From positions 1 to 62,222 of the forward strand of contig CACXES010000049.1 in NCBI GenBank assembly GCA_902766745.1: 62,222 nt of DNA. The letters are read 5' to 3'. Under the pieces are notes generated by a model that saw only the letters and a list, made by a program, of their open reading frames with translations, was not told where the DNA came from and did not search any database. Of the stretch, positions 45,468 to 57,100 are shown one piece after another (the stretch's first letter is position 1; the number at the start of each line of letters is the position of its first letter). This DNA comes from an uncultured Ruminococcus sp. (GTDB lineage: Bacteria; Bacillota; Clostridia; Monoglobales; Monoglobaceae). Both the position numbers and the translations under genes were made by a program.

Positions 45468-48400
45468 ATGAAACGTGTTTTGACTATTGTGATTACTATT
45501 ATATTGTGCGGAAACATTTATCCGTGTTTTGTGTCAGCAAAATCAGAAAATGAGATTATTTATGTTTACGATAATTTTGATGAACGCAGTATGCACCCAT
45601 TGATGTATATCAATAACGGCTCTGCAGTAAAGAAAAGCATAGATGCAGAGCATGGAATGAGCATAGAGAGACAATCTGTTGGAATGACCGGGGGAATAGG
45701 ATACTACACATCGGATATTTTGTCAGAGGGTGTTTATCAACTCAGCTACAGCTTATATTGCAAAGAGGTAAAAACAAATACGATAGTAAGATTTTTAAGT
45801 GCAAATGCAGAGGAGTTTAAGCAAAATACGGATGCAATTCAGGCTCTGTCTGTTTCAGACGGAGGAGTTGTAAAATATTATGGGAATCCGTCGCCTTCAA
45901 ACTGGATGCTCAACAGAGAAAATTCGGCTCAATTAAAATTAAACGACTGGAACTCGATTGTAATTACTTTAAATACCTTTACTGATGAAATAAGATTTTA
46001 TGTAAATAATGAGCTTTTGGGTATGGTTCCTTTTTACGAGAGTTTAGGGGGCGGCATTAAGGGATTTATTATATCGACCGATAAAAAATCCGGCGGTGCT
46101 CCTCTGTACTACGACAATATAAAGTTTTGCAGATTGAAGGAGGCTGATTATTCCGATGGCGATAGGCTCGGTATAAGCGCAAAGACAGATGTTATAGGAA
46201 ACAATTTCTTTATGCCGGAACAAAAGCCGGAGTTTAAAATTACGTTTAAGAATGCGGAAACCTCCCGAAAAGATATTAAAGCCGTGTACAATATAACTGA
46301 CGAAAAAGGTGAGCAGCTCTATCATGAGGAGCGGGAATTTTCGACAGACGCTTTGTCGGAGACTGAACAGCGATTAAATCCGGATGTCAACAGATATGGT
46401 ATATTTAATCTGAATATATATGCGGACGGGGTATCGTATGACACAAGATTTGCCGTACTCAATCGATCGAAAAATATGCCTATGAATAACATGATGGGTG
46501 TCTGTCTCCATATCGATAAAGGAAGAGGAGATCAGCAGACGGTTCTTGAAATGATGCATAGAGCGGGGATCGGTGCATTTCGAGGTGAGAATCTGAGAAT
46601 AAGTGCTGTGGAAAAGAGTCTTGGCGTATTTGCTCTGAACGAACAACAACAGCTTTTACTTGATACCTGTGACGCATACGGAATTGATTATCTGAGCCTT
46701 GCCGTCGGAACTTCTAATTATTTTGACTACGACGCGGCAAGGACGGAAGCCAGACTTAGTAACTTAGAGGAATATGCGTATAATATAGTTAAGCTTGCCA
46801 AGGGCAAGATTAAGTATATAGAGGTTGACAACGAGCCGCACAGCAATAAGGTCGGATGGACAGCAGAGGATGTGGCAAACTTTTATAGGGCGGTTTATCG
46901 CGGGGTTAAAAGAGCGGACAGTGAGGTGTCTGTTGTTGCTATTGATGAGGACAGATGGGGGATGTATGACACAGGATTTGCAGAAAAGATTCTCGCAGCC
47001 TTAAATGGTGAAAGATGTTTTGATATGGTAAGCCTTCATCCATATCCAAGAAACTATACAAGTGACCCCGAATACGGTGAAATTGACACATTTGTATACG
47101 ATATGACCGCATTGTTGGAGAAATATGGATATAAGGATGTCCCGATACTATTCACCGAGCTTGGGTGGAACACCTATGCAAATACAGAGTTTCAATCGGC
47201 AATTAATACAGTGAGGGCACAGGCGTTTGTAAGAGCCAATAATCTGGCAGAGAAGGTGTTTATATACAATATGCTGGATTATAATTTCACCGGTGCCGAA
47301 GGCTCATTTGGCTTGCTTGAGGCCTATGACAGCGGAATGGTTGATGTGCCGTATCTGGCAAAGCCCGGGATGCTTGCTGTTGCAAATTATAACAGGCTGC
47401 TTGCAGATGCGGAGTATATAGATAAGTACGACGAGTCCGATGCAAATACATATATGTATCATTTCAGACAGAACGCGAACGGCGAAGATGTGCTGATGCT
47501 GGGAACCATGAAAGGGGATAAAGATATCGGTCTGAAATTGGGATGCGATTCCGTAACTGTAAGTGACTTGTATGGAAATGAAAAAATTTTATACGGCGAG
47601 AATGGTGTGTTTTCGATTAATCTCACCGAATCTACCGTTTATTTGACAGGCAGATTTGAGGGAATCAAGATAACGAACCCGGTGTTTGAAATAGAAAATA
47701 CATCTATCAGCATTCCTGTTGAATCGAAAAAAAAGATAAGGGTTATCAAGCATACGGCCGACGAATTTCAAGCAGAGTCTTCCTGTATATCCGACCTGAA
47801 AACGGAATGCACGGAATTTGAAGGAGAATATGCTGATGTCAGCCTATATACAGGGAAAGAATTGTCGAATGGTGTGGTCTGCGTAACAATAAAAAATAAT
47901 GAAAAACTGTACTATGAGGGGCGGATTAATTATGAAGTAGTAACATCGGGCATAGCATCGGATTTTAGAATAGAGGCATATAACGATGACATGAGACGCT
48001 GGGAAATAAGCTTTGACTTGACCAATATCAGAGATGATAAATCTATTGGCGGGACAATTAAGGTTAAGAAGGCTGACGGAGAGCTCGAAACGGAGGCTTC
48101 GATTCCTAATCTGACGCCGGGGGAAACAAGACGAGTCTATCATTATTTTCCCCGAGGAACCAACCTTGGAGAAATAGATTCATTTGATGCAGAGATCAGG
48201 CTTGATTCGGGAGAAACGATTGTGCTGAGTGAGAGGATTGAATTAATCGTTGCTTCATATACACGGACATCGCCGGATATTGACGGTATTATTTCGGATA
48301 ACGAGTGGGGCTCCGACTTGACAATGCTCAATATTTCGGGTGAAGACAAGGTAGTGAATATCACGGATTACAAAGGTGATAAGGACTTAAGCGGCAGGGC

Positions 48401-48881
48401 ATGGCTGAACTATGATGAAGAAAATTTATACTTTGCTGCCGAGGTCACGGACAATATTTTTTGTCAAAACGAGAAGACGAATGAAATGTGGAAGGGAGAC
48501 AGTATACAGATCGGAGTTGCAATAAAAGGAACCTCAAGCAATACGACGACGCTGTGCTTTGGACTGACAGGCGGAAAGGCTGAGGCTTACATGCACTTAA
48601 AGGAGGAAGACCAGTTTGGCGCAGGAGATTACGAAGCGGGTGAGGTTGCTGTTATCAATAAAGGTAATAAAACCTGCTATGAGATTAAAATTCCGTGGGA
48701 ATCCATATGTCCTGCCGGGAATACGGTGAAACGGGGAGATAAAATATATTTCTCTATGATTATAAATGACAATGACGGCAACGGAAGACGTGGATGGCTG
48801 AAATACGGTGAGGGTGTCAGCGGAAATAATATCCCTTCCGTTTATAAGCGATTGTTATTATTAGATAATAAACAAAATTAA
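45468..48881 (+). CDS. Secreted GH39-like hydrolase with CBM9-type end
   Basis: An 1137-residue secreted enzyme with GGGAGAG before its ATG. After a signal peptide come a LamG/concanavalin-like domain (about 25-225), an Ig-like segment, and a TIM barrel (about 340-640). The barrel has acid/base E456 in EVDNEPH and nucleophile E564 in LFTELGW, close to the GH39 pattern. Beta domains follow, and residues about 931-1137 resemble a CBM9/DOMON-type module (TSPDIDGIISDNEWG, LYFAAEVTDN). There is no SLH repeat. It is the first gene of locus 2 and a paralogue of 51355-54129. Substrate not evident. Confidence 0.85.
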   Translation: MKRVLTIVITIILCGNIYPCFVSAKSENEIIYVYDNFDERSMHPLMYINNGSAVKKSIDAEHGMSIERQSVGMTGGIGYYTSDILSEGVYQLSYSLYCKEVKTNTIVRFLSANAEEFKQNTDAIQALSVSDGGVVKYYGNPSPSNWMLNRENSAQLKLNDWNSIVITLNTFTDEIRFYVNNELLGMVPFYESLGGGIKGFIISTDKKSGGAPLYYDNIKFCRLKEADYSDGDRLGISAKTDVIGNNFFMPEQKPEFKITFKNAETSRKDIKAVYNITDEKGEQLYHEEREFSTDALSETEQRLNPDVNRYGIFNLNIYADGVSYDTRFAVLNRSKNMPMNNMMGVCLHIDKGRGDQQTVLEMMHRAGIGAFRGENLRISAVEKSLGVFALNEQQQLLLDTCDAYGIDYLSLAVGTSNYFDYDAARTEARLSNLEEYAYNIVKLAKGKIKYIEVDNEPHSNKVGWTAEDVANFYRAVYRGVKRADSEVSVVAIDEDRWGMYDTGFAEKILAALNGERCFDMVSLHPYPRNYTSDPEYGEIDTFVYDMTALLEKYGYKDVPILFTELGWNTYANTEFQSAINTVRAQAFVRANNLAEKVFIYNMLDYNFTGAEGSFGLLEAYDSGMVDVPYLAKPGMLAVANYNRLLADAEYIDKYDESDANTYMYHFRQNANGEDVLMLGTMKGDKDIGLKLGCDSVTVSDLYGNEKILYGENGVFSINLTESTVYLTGRFEGIKITNPVFEIENTSISIPVESKKKIRVIKHTADEFQAESSCISDLKTECTEFEGEYADVSLYTGKELSNGVVCVTIKNNEKLYYEGRINYEVVTSGIASDFRIEAYNDDMRRWEISFDLTNIRDDKSIGGTIKVKKADGELETEASIPNLTPGETRRVYHYFPRGTNLGEIDSFDAEIRLDSGETIVLSERIELIVASYTRTSPDIDGIISDNEWGSDLTMLNISGEDKVVNITDYKGDKDLSGRAWLNYDEENLYFAAEVTDNIFCQNEKTNEMWKGDSIQIGVAIKGTSSNTTTLCFGLTGGKAEAYMHLKEEDQFGAGDYEAGEVAVINKGNKTCYEIKIPWESICPAGNTVKRGDKIYFSMIINDNDGNGRRGWLKYGEGVSGNNIPSVYKRLLLLDNKQN

Positions 48882-48899
48882 AGTAAAGGAGACTTTAAA

Positions 48900-51320
48900 A
48901 TGAAAAAGATTTTTGCAATGGTTTTAATTATGGTTACAGCCGCATCCGCATGCGGCATAACGGTTGGCGCAGATGTCGGGGTGAATACAATTATTGAAGC
49001 AGATTTTGAGTCTGCACCGGAGGGCTTTGCAAATGATGTAAGCGCATATGTCAAAAAACAAGCCAATGATCCGGGACATACAGGTGTATTGGCACTGCAT
49101 CCGACACTAAACTGGAACGGCAATTCGGACAGCCCTAAATTCTGGGCGAGGTCAGTGAACCTTGGCTATAATTTTAATTCGATGGTTGAAAACCGGGCTG
49201 TTACATTAAGCTTTCAGATAAAAACAAACTTTGCAGATGCAGTCTGTCTTCAGGTGAACTGGAAAAAAGGTGATACTGAGTACAGCGGAAGCGGCGACGG
49301 AAGAATAATGCTCGGAAGCTTATTGAGCGGAATCGGACTTACAACAGATGCTTCGGCGTGGGCAATCGATGAGACACAAGAATGTAATAAAACTAATATG
49401 ACAGCTGATAAGTGGTATCAGATAGATTTGAAAATAGATCAGATAGGAAAAAAGATTACGCTGTGCATTGACGGGGTTAAGACAGCGGAAAAAACACTAT
49501 ATACAGATCTTGAAGCATTCAAGAATATCGGATTATCCATTTCGGCAATGACCAAAGATACCTCGCTGGAAAGCGGTGTGGGAGATCCGAATGTTTACAC
49601 TATGATTGACAACTATCGTATTGCCTACGACAGCTATGATGATTTCAGTGCCGAGGTTTCGGAGGACAGCGGAATTATCGATGTTGAATTTACCAACACT
49701 GTTAAGGAATTTAAAAATATCGCTAAGGAAGATATAAAAGTGAGATGTGTGCGGACATCGGAATATGCGAATATTTCAAATGCGGAATTTTTGACAGGTA
49801 AAATGCTGCGGATTCAGACGGAGAGTTTAGCTTCGGGTGAAGAATACGAGATTATATACGCAGGCGGATTTTACGATGTGTTCGGAAAGAATTTGAATGA
49901 CGAATTGACATTTAATACGATAAACAGAGAGGGCATATACAGCTCTGACTTCTCGGCGAATGATTTTAACTCAAGAAGTGATGTTACCTATGCAAACAGC
50001 ACTACGTCAGCGGGGGATTATGGCATTTTGGATGTTGATAATAACGGTAACAACGTGTTGCGTCATTTCAACACTTGGCCGGCATTTAAGTGGAAGCAAA
50101 CATATTTAGAATTGCCGAGTGATACGCCTGATGAGTATACGTTAAATGTCAATTACAAAGCAAGAATGGATTTTGATAACTATGCATATACGCCATCTGT
50201 TGCAAATTCAAAGGCAAATGTGACACTTTTTAATTTCGGAATAAAGGACTCGAATGCAAGTGTTTCTTATGGACCCGGTTTCAGATTTACCGGTTCAAAA
50301 GACAGCTCTGTGGCTGATGGATTATATTATTACAGCAGCGACAAAACGTGGGCGGGAGGAACCGCAACAAAGATAGCCGCAACCGATTCGGGTGATACAT
50401 TTAATCAGAAGTGGTATAACTTCTCACTGAAGTATCATGTAGACGGAGTAAATAGGATTACTGCGGATTATAGAATTACGGATGAAGCAGGCGATGTTTT
50501 ACTGGACATATCGGGTGTGAATACAGAGAACAGTACCAATGGCGGACTTAAAGATATACAATATTTATGTATAATATTTAATGTTGAGGCGGCCGACACA
50601 GTTAAAACGAACGCTCTTGTTGATGATTTGGATATATTCTATACATTCAATAAAGATGGGGTAAAAAATGTCAGAGCCATCGATTTGAACGACAATGTTC
50701 TGATTCCGCAAGCCACAATGCCCGGTGTTATAAAGAGATTGGACATTGCTTATGAAGGAGCTGCGATTAACAGCGAAACGATTTCGGCGGCTTTGAAGGA
50801 AACAAACGGTGACGGAACGAAGGTAGCTGCAACAGATAATATTCAAACGGGCGTTTACAGTATTGCGCTTGAGAATTTCCTGAAGCCTGCAACTCAATAT
50901 ACTCTAACGGTCAGCAATACTGACAGTGTAAGCGGCGAGACGGAGGATATATATACATATACATTTACAACATCGGCCGAAGAGTTGATCGTATCGGATT
51001 TCCGTATTACAAAGGCGGGAAGCGAAGTCAGTCTCGGTGATATAGAGGCAGGGGATGAGCTCACAATTTCCGCGACGGTTTACAATCCGTCGGGAAATGC
51101 GGAGAAAACAGCATGTCTTATTTACGGAGTATATAATAACGGATTTTTGACAGATATAAAATTTTTGGAAAAATCGGTGGATATTTCGGTCAGCGGGACT
51201 CAGTTCAGTCTTCCGATTTTGGTCGAAGATATTAATAACCTTGAAGTCAAGGGGTTTATTTGGGATAGTATACAGGGACTTAAGCCGTTGACGAATTATA
51301 TTGAAATAACAGCTGATTGA
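48900..51320 (+). CDS. Secreted LamG-like binding protein
   Basis: An 806-residue protein with AAAGGAG and a signal peptide ending near VGA. It has a concanavalin-like domain (about 30-245) and an Ig-like domain (245-345). A second concanavalin-like domain (about 348-585) closely matches residues 35-285 of 54153-57164. Another Ig-like domain and the C-terminal module ending VKGFIWDSIQGLKPL complete it. No catalytic motif or SLH repeat is recognised. It is likely a polysaccharide-binding component; the shared domain suggests that it and the SLH protein bind the same ligand. Confidence 0.75.
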   Translation: MKKIFAMVLIMVTAASACGITVGADVGVNTIIEADFESAPEGFANDVSAYVKKQANDPGHTGVLALHPTLNWNGNSDSPKFWARSVNLGYNFNSMVENRAVTLSFQIKTNFADAVCLQVNWKKGDTEYSGSGDGRIMLGSLLSGIGLTTDASAWAIDETQECNKTNMTADKWYQIDLKIDQIGKKITLCIDGVKTAEKTLYTDLEAFKNIGLSISAMTKDTSLESGVGDPNVYTMIDNYRIAYDSYDDFSAEVSEDSGIIDVEFTNTVKEFKNIAKEDIKVRCVRTSEYANISNAEFLTGKMLRIQTESLASGEEYEIIYAGGFYDVFGKNLNDELTFNTINREGIYSSDFSANDFNSRSDVTYANSTTSAGDYGILDVDNNGNNVLRHFNTWPAFKWKQTYLELPSDTPDEYTLNVNYKARMDFDNYAYTPSVANSKANVTLFNFGIKDSNASVSYGPGFRFTGSKDSSVADGLYYYSSDKTWAGGTATKIAATDSGDTFNQKWYNFSLKYHVDGVNRITADYRITDEAGDVLLDISGVNTENSTNGGLKDIQYLCIIFNVEAADTVKTNALVDDLDIFYTFNKDGVKNVRAIDLNDNVLIPQATMPGVIKRLDIAYEGAAINSETISAALKETNGDGTKVAATDNIQTGVYSIALENFLKPATQYTLTVSNTDSVSGETEDIYTYTFTTSAEELIVSDFRITKAGSEVSLGDIEAGDELTISATVYNPSGNAEKTACLIYGVYNNGFLTDIKFLEKSVDISVSGTQFSLPILVEDINNLEVKGFIWDSIQGLKPLTNYIEITAD

Positions 51321-51354
51321 ATTACACATTAAAGAAGTGAAGGGCTATGGTTTT

Positions 51355-54129
51355 ATGATGGGACGAAGGGTGTTCAGAGGCTTCATTGTAGCTTTTGTTA
51401 TATTGTGTTTGTTACTTGTACCTGTCGGTGCGTTCGCACTTAACTATTCAGTATACTATTTAAGCGGGTATGCCGAAAGACCTAAGGCGGGGCTTATGGT
51501 ATCTCTTGATGTTTGCGAGTACGGAAAAAGTCTTGCGGATGCGGATATTACAGATTACATATACTATCATCAGCAATCGAACACAGGCGAAAACGGTAAA
51601 TTTGAATTTAAGATACCGTTGAAGGAACAGGACGAAAGGTATACTGCTTATGTGTATTGTGAGGGCGATGAAAATATAAGAGAATACACAATATACGGCG
51701 ATACTGTTTTGAACAGCATTGATTTTGACGGCAATACAGCTTGGCAAGCTTCCTGGTCGGATTGTGCCGGCAGTGCGTTGCTTGAATATATTGACAGCTA
51801 TTATAAAGAGAGCATGAAATTAGAGCCGAGTGCGAGTGTTTCGGCAATCAAGAAATTTGATGATGATATTTCCGCAGGGATTTTTAAGCTGTCAATGGAT
51901 ATACAGGTCAATTCGGACGCACAGATGAATGTTTCGCTTATCAATGACCGGGCGGTTACATGGAACAATCCTGCAATGATTGATTCCGTATTTAATTTGT
52001 TTGTTATAGAGTACAATCGGTTTAAGCTATGCCAAAATACAAAGGGCTATTTGTATCAATATATTACTCCTGCGGAGCAAAATTGCTGGTATACCATAGA
52101 TGTAATCTTGGATTTTGATGAGAGAACCGCATTTTACTATATAGACGGAGAGTTTTGGGGAATGACAGACTTGAATATATCACTTGATAAAATATGTGGT
52201 TTTATGCTGTACATGCCAAACAAGGCAGACTTGGAAGGCAGCATCTATGTTGATAATATTCGTGCCGCACTTTGCAATAGACAGAATCTCCCGCAGGAGG
52301 TGTCTGCGAATGTTTCGGCAAAGTGCGGTGCGGAAGCCTTGGGAAACATCTTCACAGATGTTAACGGGCCTTGCTTTGATATTAATTTTAAGACAAGATA
52401 CGGCCGTGATACTGATATAACAGCGGTGTATGTGGTATGTGATGAAAACGGCAGAGAGATATGCAGGGAAGAGAAATTGTTATCCGTTTCGGCGAGCGAG
52501 GGATTAAATGATATTTATAAACCGAAAAAATATGTTTTCGGCAAAAATGTTTTTAAAGTTCTGATTTTTGAAAGTGGGAATGAAATTTACAGGACAGATA
52601 TGCGCTTTTCCGTGGTAAGGACTGCGGCTGACGGTGCAAAAAACAGTAAAGCAGGTATAAATCTTCATGCGGAGAGATACGGGAATACGGATTATATAAT
52701 TCCGCTTATGGATTATACGGGGGCGAGATACATTCGAGACCATGTACCGGGGTGGTCAAATGTGGAAACAAAAAGCGGAGAATATGAGATTCCCGACTTC
52801 TATAAGCATTATTTGGATACTCTTGATGAATATAGCATGAAGCATTATATGCTGGACTTTGCCAATAACCCTATGTACTGCACTCCGAGCTCCGGACCGC
52901 CCAATGATGAGGACGGCTATGAAGCCTGGTATAATTACTGCTATAATTTTGTTGTTGAATCCGAGGGGAAGGTTCCGTACTTTGAGGTTATGAACGAGTA
53001 TCACAGTTCAAAATACAATTACGGTAATGGCCCCGAGGTATATGCAAGGGTTATGACTGAAGCGTATAGTGCGGTAGAAAAAGCGCGTGCGGAAACAGAG
53101 TACGATATAAAGGTTGTCGGTATTGTCGAAGATTATTATGCGTGGAATCATGACGGAAACTGGATAAAAAAATATTTAGAGGCATTAAATGGTGAAAAGG
53201 CGTTCGATGTGGTAAGTTTGCATCCCTATCCTATAAACTATGACGGTGCGGCACCTGAAAGCTGCGGAATGACAGAATTTATATTGGATGTACGCGAGAT
53301 GCTTGAGCAATATGGATACGGCGATACGCCGATTATTATTTCCGAGGTCGGCTGGGAGGCAACCGAAACATGGATTACCGATGAAAAGAATCAGGCAAAT
53401 TACTATGTAAGGACAATGGGATTAAATGATATTTACGAATTATCCGATCTTGTAATTTGGTATGAGGGTCAGGATTGGTATCCGAACACAGATGGGCAGT
53501 TCAAAAATTTCGGTATGCTGAAATCGTATTATTCGAACGAAGAGATTCCGTATGAGGCAAGGGAGGCATTTGCTGCGTGCTGCAACTATAATGCAATTAT
53601 GGCGAACGCGAAGCTTTTGAGTTATGAAATAACCGATGATAAATCCTACGTTCTTAAATACAGAACCCGAGACGGAAATATAACATATGTTGCGTGGAAT
53701 TCCGAAGGCGACGGTAATACTTCGATACAGCTTTCCGGTTACAGTGCGGTTAAAACAGATATTTTCGGCAACAGCAGCATAGTTAGTGCACCGGATGGAG
53801 AAATTGAACTTCAGACGACCGAACGGCCGGTTTATATAACGGACAGCAGATGTATATTTTCATACGAAATAAATGAAGACAATATTGTGATAACAGCAAA
53901 GTATAAAACATCAGATTATGATGCATATTCCGTAAAGCCCATACTTGCACTCTATCGAAATAGTATGTTGAGTGAAGTTGTTACAGAGTTTGCCGAAACA
54001 TTTGACGGCGAATACACGGTGTTAACGGCTTATGCTGATATTGCGGAAGTAAATAGGATTAAGGCAGTTGCGTTTGAAAGCTTAAACACACTAAAACCGA
54101 TTAGCAGCTGCATTGAAATTGAGATTTAG
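51355..54129 (+). CDS. Secreted GH39-like clan GH-A hydrolase
   Basis: The ATG at 51355 is preferred (GAAGGG 10 bases upstream); a GTG at 51337 is in frame. The 924-residue enzyme has a signal peptide, an N-terminal beta domain and a LamG-like domain. Its TIM barrel (about 440-740) has acid/base E548 in EVMNEYH and nucleophile E664 in IISEVGW. A beta domain and the shared C-terminal module (IKAVAFESLNTLKPI) follow. The usual NEP becomes NEY, a notable change at the acid/base. It is a paralogue of 45468-48881 and has no SLH repeat. Substrate unknown. Confidence 0.83.
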   Translation: MMGRRVFRGFIVAFVILCLLLVPVGAFALNYSVYYLSGYAERPKAGLMVSLDVCEYGKSLADADITDYIYYHQQSNTGENGKFEFKIPLKEQDERYTAYVYCEGDENIREYTIYGDTVLNSIDFDGNTAWQASWSDCAGSALLEYIDSYYKESMKLEPSASVSAIKKFDDDISAGIFKLSMDIQVNSDAQMNVSLINDRAVTWNNPAMIDSVFNLFVIEYNRFKLCQNTKGYLYQYITPAEQNCWYTIDVILDFDERTAFYYIDGEFWGMTDLNISLDKICGFMLYMPNKADLEGSIYVDNIRAALCNRQNLPQEVSANVSAKCGAEALGNIFTDVNGPCFDINFKTRYGRDTDITAVYVVCDENGREICREEKLLSVSASEGLNDIYKPKKYVFGKNVFKVLIFESGNEIYRTDMRFSVVRTAADGAKNSKAGINLHAERYGNTDYIIPLMDYTGARYIRDHVPGWSNVETKSGEYEIPDFYKHYLDTLDEYSMKHYMLDFANNPMYCTPSSGPPNDEDGYEAWYNYCYNFVVESEGKVPYFEVMNEYHSSKYNYGNGPEVYARVMTEAYSAVEKARAETEYDIKVVGIVEDYYAWNHDGNWIKKYLEALNGEKAFDVVSLHPYPINYDGAAPESCGMTEFILDVREMLEQYGYGDTPIIISEVGWEATETWITDEKNQANYYVRTMGLNDIYELSDLVIWYEGQDWYPNTDGQFKNFGMLKSYYSNEEIPYEAREAFAACCNYNAIMANAKLLSYEITDDKSYVLKYRTRDGNITYVAWNSEGDGNTSIQLSGYSAVKTDIFGNSSIVSAPDGEIELQTTERPVYITDSRCIFSYEINEDNIVITAKYKTSDYDAYSVKPILALYRNSMLSEVVTEFAETFDGEYTVLTAYADIAEVNRIKAVAFESLNTLKPISSCIEIEI

Positions 54130-54152
54130 TCATAGATGAGGAGGAAGGATTA

Positions 54153-57100
54153 ATGAAAAAGAAGTCTGTATCGGTGATTATGCTTGTGTTCGTTATCGCA
54201 ATTTGTTATATGTATGCAGGATGGCAAACTCTCTGCTATGCGGACGATAAAATTACTGTTCCGATATTATCAACAGATTTTTCAACGATTGATGAATTTA
54301 ACGCAAGCTTTAAGACGTATTCGTCCACTGCTTCCGCCGGGGAAGTCGAATTGTCGGATGTGGATGGAAACGGAAACAATGCTTTAAAATACATAAACAG
54401 CTTCGGAGGAAGCAATGCCTTCAAATGGAAGACGCTCTATATGAATATGCCGAGCGTGATGCCGTCCGAATACACTCTTAATATGAGCTACAAAATGCGG
54501 ATAGACCTTGATAATCTTGATTATGTACCGACTTCACATCCTACGTCGGGCAATGCGAATGTAACATTGCTGACATTTAGTCTCGGCTATGATGCGAATC
54601 AGTCATATGGGCCTGCGCTGAGGTTTACGGGCAATAATGATACATCTGTAAACGATGGACTTTATTACTATAATAGCGACAAGGCGTGGGCAGGCGGCAC
54701 GCCCACCGAGATTCTGCGAAGTACGGAAGAAAATCCTTTAAACGGACAATGGTTTAATATTAGCTTGAAGTATCATATCGATGGTGCGAACAGACCCAAA
54801 ATAGATTATTATATAACCGATGAGAGCGGGAACGTTGTTTTTGAAATGAATAATGTTACGGCAGAAAATCCGAAGTTCATCAATGCAAACAGAATTTACA
54901 TTATTTATAATGTTGAGAACCCGGAAGTGGTTGGCACAAAGGCGTATATCGATGACCTTGATATATCGTATACATTTGATGCACCGAATGTCAGCGGGAT
55001 AGAGTTTGAAAATTATAACGGAGAAGTGTTGGACGGGAATGATGCCATTCCAAACAGCATAAGGAAGATAAAGCTTAAACTCAGCGGTATGGGAATAGAC
55101 GAAAATTCTGTTGAGGCAACAGTTTGTGCGGGGGATGAGAATATAGATTACGAGGGCTCGTTCGACAGCGAGAGCGGTGTATACACAATGAATTTAAGGT
55201 CATTTCCGCCGGCGGGAGAAAAGATTACGGTCACGGTTAATTCTTTCAAAGACAGATTTGGTGAATTATCAAAGCCATATGTATACAGCTTTACTGCCGA
55301 TAGGGTAGATAAGGTCATTGCGAGTGATTTCAAAATTGAAGAGGTCGGCGGAGCTGCAGAGGTTTCTGCGGCGGTATATAACACAACCGACAATGATACT
55401 TTGCCTGTGACGCTCTCATATGCTGCATATAAGGATGGTAAGCTCAAAGCGTTTGACTTTGTGACAGCAAATATTTCGCAATCGGCAGACGGTGAGAAGC
55501 TTTTGCTGAGGTTAACGGATACCGGATATGACTTTGTAAGAGCGTTTATGACCGACGATAATAAAAATGAAATATCCGACTGTATAACATTGGGAACACC
55601 TGAGTATGGCAGTGATATTCAGATCAGCGGAGGCTTCGGAAAGCAGAACGCTAACAAGAAATATACTGTCAGCGTTTACACTCCGGATGGTTCTGAAGAG
55701 AAATTGGTCAGCGGCAGTGCTGATAATTTGAGTTATATCGTGTATAGGGACAGCCTGATGACGGACGAAAACGGGGATTATGCCATTTCGTTCGGAAATG
55801 ACGGAAAATCGGGGAAGTATACAGCAGAAATCTCAGCAGAGTTTTTAAACAAATCTGATATAGAAATGATCCGATTCATAAATCCCGCAGAAAATGAGGC
55901 TGCGCTTAAAATGTTGAACGAAGCGGACAGCGCAGATGCTGTGTCGGACACTATTGCAGATCGTCGGGATGAGTTAGGCTTTATATTTGATTTTGATTTA
56001 AACAAAGCCGGTGCGGAGCTTCTTTATAATGAGATAAAAAAGCTGCCGTTTGATGTAAATGATACGGATAAAGCAATAAATACATATAATACATCGGTTA
56101 TCCTCGGAAAAATTAAAGATGCATCTATTTCCGATATAATGAAATACGGAGATATACTTGTGGAATCGGAGGACAGAATGTATCAATGGTACACAGACGA
56201 TAATGTGACAGAAGGACTGAAAAAGGAACTGAATACACGGGTATGTAAGCTTGAATTTGACAACATAAGCGATTTTAAAGAAAAGCTGGAGGAACAATTT
56301 GTACTCAGCATGGCGACAGTGCCGAACGGCAGTGATAATTTAGAAAAAATTCTCATCGAATATGCTGATAAGATTGGTATAAATGTAAGCGTTCTTGATG
56401 ATCGTCTTATTAATAATCTGATTGGTGAGAGCTTCAAGACCTATGCGGAGCTTGCCGACAAAATAAATGAGCTGGCCGCTAAGCGGACAAACAGTAAGTC
56501 TGATAAGAATATCGGAAGCGGCGGTGGCGGTGGCGGTGGAAGCCAACATTCAGTATCGATAGCAACCGATCCGGCCGTTGAAAATAAATCGGCGAAAGAG
56601 ATCACTCCGCTTGACGAAGATGTATATGTGGATTTGGAAAATGTGATTTGGGCAAAAAATTCGATTATTGAGCTTACAAATCGCGGGATTGTAAACGGAA
56701 AGAGTATAAATGAATTTTGTCCGAACGATATCATTACAAGAGAAGAGTTTGTTAAGATACTTGCATATGCATTTTTGAAAGACGAGGAACCCGAGATAAC
56801 CGAATTTTCAGATGTGGATAACGATTCGTGGTATGCTGAAAGCGTAGGAAAAGCTTACGGCTGTAAAATTGTGAACGGCATAAGCAGCAATCTTTTCGGC
56901 ACGGGTGAGAGTATCACTCGGCAGGATATGGCTGTTATGGTATACAGAGCCGCGACATATGCGGGAGTAGTGTTTGAGAATGAAAATACAAATGAAATAA
57001 TTTTTGGTGACAGCAATGAAATAGACGAATATTCAAAGCAAGCAATAGCTATACTCTCTGCGAACGGTATAATTTACGGAACAGACGGAAACCGTTTTGA

